Under the pieces are notes generated by a model that worked only from the letters and a program-made list of their open reading frames with translations, made no database searches and was not told the DNA's origin. From positions 1 to 6,134 of the forward strand of contig JAUPLM010000078.1 of NCBI GenBank assembly GCA_030836965.1: a stretch of 6,134 nucleotides of DNA, written 5' to 3'. The stretch comes from Thermodesulfobacteriota bacterium (GTDB lineage: Bacteria > Desulfobacterota > Desulfobacteria > Desulfobacterales > RPRI01). Of this stretch, positions 5,180 to 6,134 are shown piece after piece (position 1 is the first letter of the stretch; the number at the start of each line of letters is the position of its first letter). Made by a program: the position numbers and the translations under genes.

Positions 5180-6134
5180 CTATTTATTTACAACCGATTC
5201 AGCTCTTAAATTCTTTTTCAGTACCTTCCCCACGTTTGTTTTTGGGAGCTCTTTCCTGAATTCAAATTCGGCAGGGAGTTTATATGTAGCCAGGCTTTTT
5301 TTGCAATGCTCAAGCAACTCCTCTTTTGTTACCGTTTCTCCTTCTTTTAATACTATAAAAACTTTAACAGCTTCTCCGCGGACCGGATGAGGGATGCCAA
5401 TTACTGTGGCTTCCTGCACCTTGGGGTGTTCGAATAATACCTCTTCTACATCGCGGGGATATACATTATATCCGCCCGATATTATCATGTCTTTTTTCCG
5501 GTCTACGATGAAAAAATATCCATCATCATCCATTTTTGCTATGTCACCGGTGTGAAGCCACCCATCTGCCAGTGTATTTGCGGTTTCTTCCGGCATGTTC
5601 TTGTAGCCTTTCATAACCTGGGGGCCTTTAACGATTAGTTCGCCTATTTCACCCACGGGCAGGTCGGTTTTGCCGTCGTTTAAATCCACTATTCTGCTTT
5701 CAGTGTCGGATATGGGCAGTCCAATACTCCCAACCTTGCGTTTTCCGCCTGCGAAAGGATTAACATGTGTAACAGGTGATGATTCGGTCATTCCAAACCC
5801 CTCAACAATAACCGCTCCGGTCTTCTTTTCAAAATCTCTGATAACCTCAACCGGAAGAGGGGCACTTCCGGAGAAGCAGCCTTTTATTGAGGTCATATCG
5901 GTCTTGTTAATTCCCGGATTATTGAGCATGCCTATATACATTGTCGGGACAAGGGGTGCAAATGTCGGTCTGAATTTACCTATCGCTTCAAGAAGCGGTT
6001 CCGGCTGTGGTTTTGGAACGAGAATATCGCCCCAGCCCATATATATGGAGAAATTCATTGCAACAGTAAGACCGAATACATGGAAAAAGGGCAATGCGCC
6101 CAGCATTATCTCTTCGCCCCTGTTGAATTTCGGG
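5180..6134 (-). CDS. fadD: Long-chain fatty-acid--CoA ligase (FadD/LcfA type), C-terminal part, cut by window edge
   Basis: The minus-strand frame ends with TAG at 5182-5180 and stays open to the right edge, giving 317 codons. The ATG at 6106 is internal, because the codons upstream of it (PKFNRGEEI) continue the family sequence without a stop. About 60% of a usual 510-560-aa ligase is present. It belongs to the ANL adenylating family: LPFFHVFG (A4 region), FSGSAPLP, then GFGMTESSP (A5, near 5780-5800), WLHTGDIAKMDDDGYFF (A7), and the hinge/A8 stretch DRKKDMIISGGYNVYP. The C-terminal catalytic Lys is in PKTNVGK (codon 5227-5225). The phosphate-binding TSGTTG loop lies beyond the edge. It makes acyl-CoA from fatty acid, ATP and CoA, supplying both the dehydrogenases' substrate and FadR's ligand. 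Exact chain length is not readable. It converges on the dehydrogenase operon, with a shared terminator. Confidence 0.93.
   Translation of the reverse strand, partial: PKFNRGEEIMLGALPFFHVFGLTVAMNFSIYMGWGDILVPKPQPEPLLEAIGKFRPTFAPLVPTMYIGMLNNPGINKTDMTSIKGCFSGSAPLPVEVIRDFEKKTGAVIVEGFGMTESSPVTHVNPFAGGKRKVGSIGLPISDTESRIVDLNDGKTDLPVGEIGELIVKGPQVMKGYKNMPEETANTLADGWLHTGDIAKMDDDGYFFIVDRKKDMIISGGYNVYPRDVEEVLFEHPKVQEATVIGIPHPVRGEAVKVFIVLKEGETVTKEELLEHCKKSLATYKLPAEFEFRKELPKTNVGKVLKKNLRAESVVNK

Noticed and set aside
5136..5390. 84-aa plus-strand open frame over the fadD 3' end
   Set aside because: It starts inside the terminator hairpin and is antisense to conserved ligase C-terminal sequence.
1..6134. 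CRISPR array, tRNA/rRNA, insertion sequence, phage or toxin-antitoxin module
   Set aside because: No direct-repeat array, no tRNA-like cloverleaf noticed, no transposase-like frame and no terminal repeats were seen in reading both strands.

Overview
The window carries part of a fatty-acid (acyl-CoA) degradation locus from a moderately AT-rich bacterium. A TetR-family regulator very close to Bacillus-type FadR sits ahead of two different long acyl-CoA dehydrogenases. A convergent long-chain acyl-CoA synthetase (FadD type) runs off the right edge. The taxon cannot be fixed from this sequence. The DmdC-type dehydrogenase, the FadE/VLCAD-type dehydrogenase, FadR and a Cys-rich PAS protein together would fit an anaerobic fatty-acid oxidiser of the Desulfobacterota or the Peptococcaceae/Syntrophomonas-like Firmicutes. 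That placement is inference.

Layout. Positions 1-232 (minus strand) hold the N-terminus of a PAS-domain signalling protein cut by the left edge. Positions 233-700 are a strongly AT-rich intergenic stretch with a 30-bp near-palindrome (259-288), a short codon-like but startless frame, a possible FadR half-site, and a TTGACA promoter whose -10/start region is covered by a near-perfect FadR-type operator (649-668). Positions 701-5109 (plus strand) are a three-gene transcription unit: fadR-like tetR, a 623-aa DmdC-family acyl-CoA dehydrogenase, and a 594-aa Bacillus-FadE/VLCAD-like acyl-CoA dehydrogenase. A strong hairpin plus T-run at 5129-5156 ends this unit and probably also serves the convergent fadD at 5180-6134 (minus strand, partial).

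How they work together (inference from families). FadD activates fatty acids to acyl-CoA, and the two dehydrogenases carry out the first oxidation to trans-2-enoyl-CoA on different acyl-CoA classes. FadR releases its operator when long-chain acyl-CoA accumulates, so the substrate induces the operon. Hydratase, 3-hydroxyacyl-CoA dehydrogenase, thiolase and ETF genes are not in the window.

I do not see a clearly novel system. The most useful observations are the FadR box, the PAS gene truncated at the edge, the upstream palindrome, and the choice of start for the second dehydrogenase.
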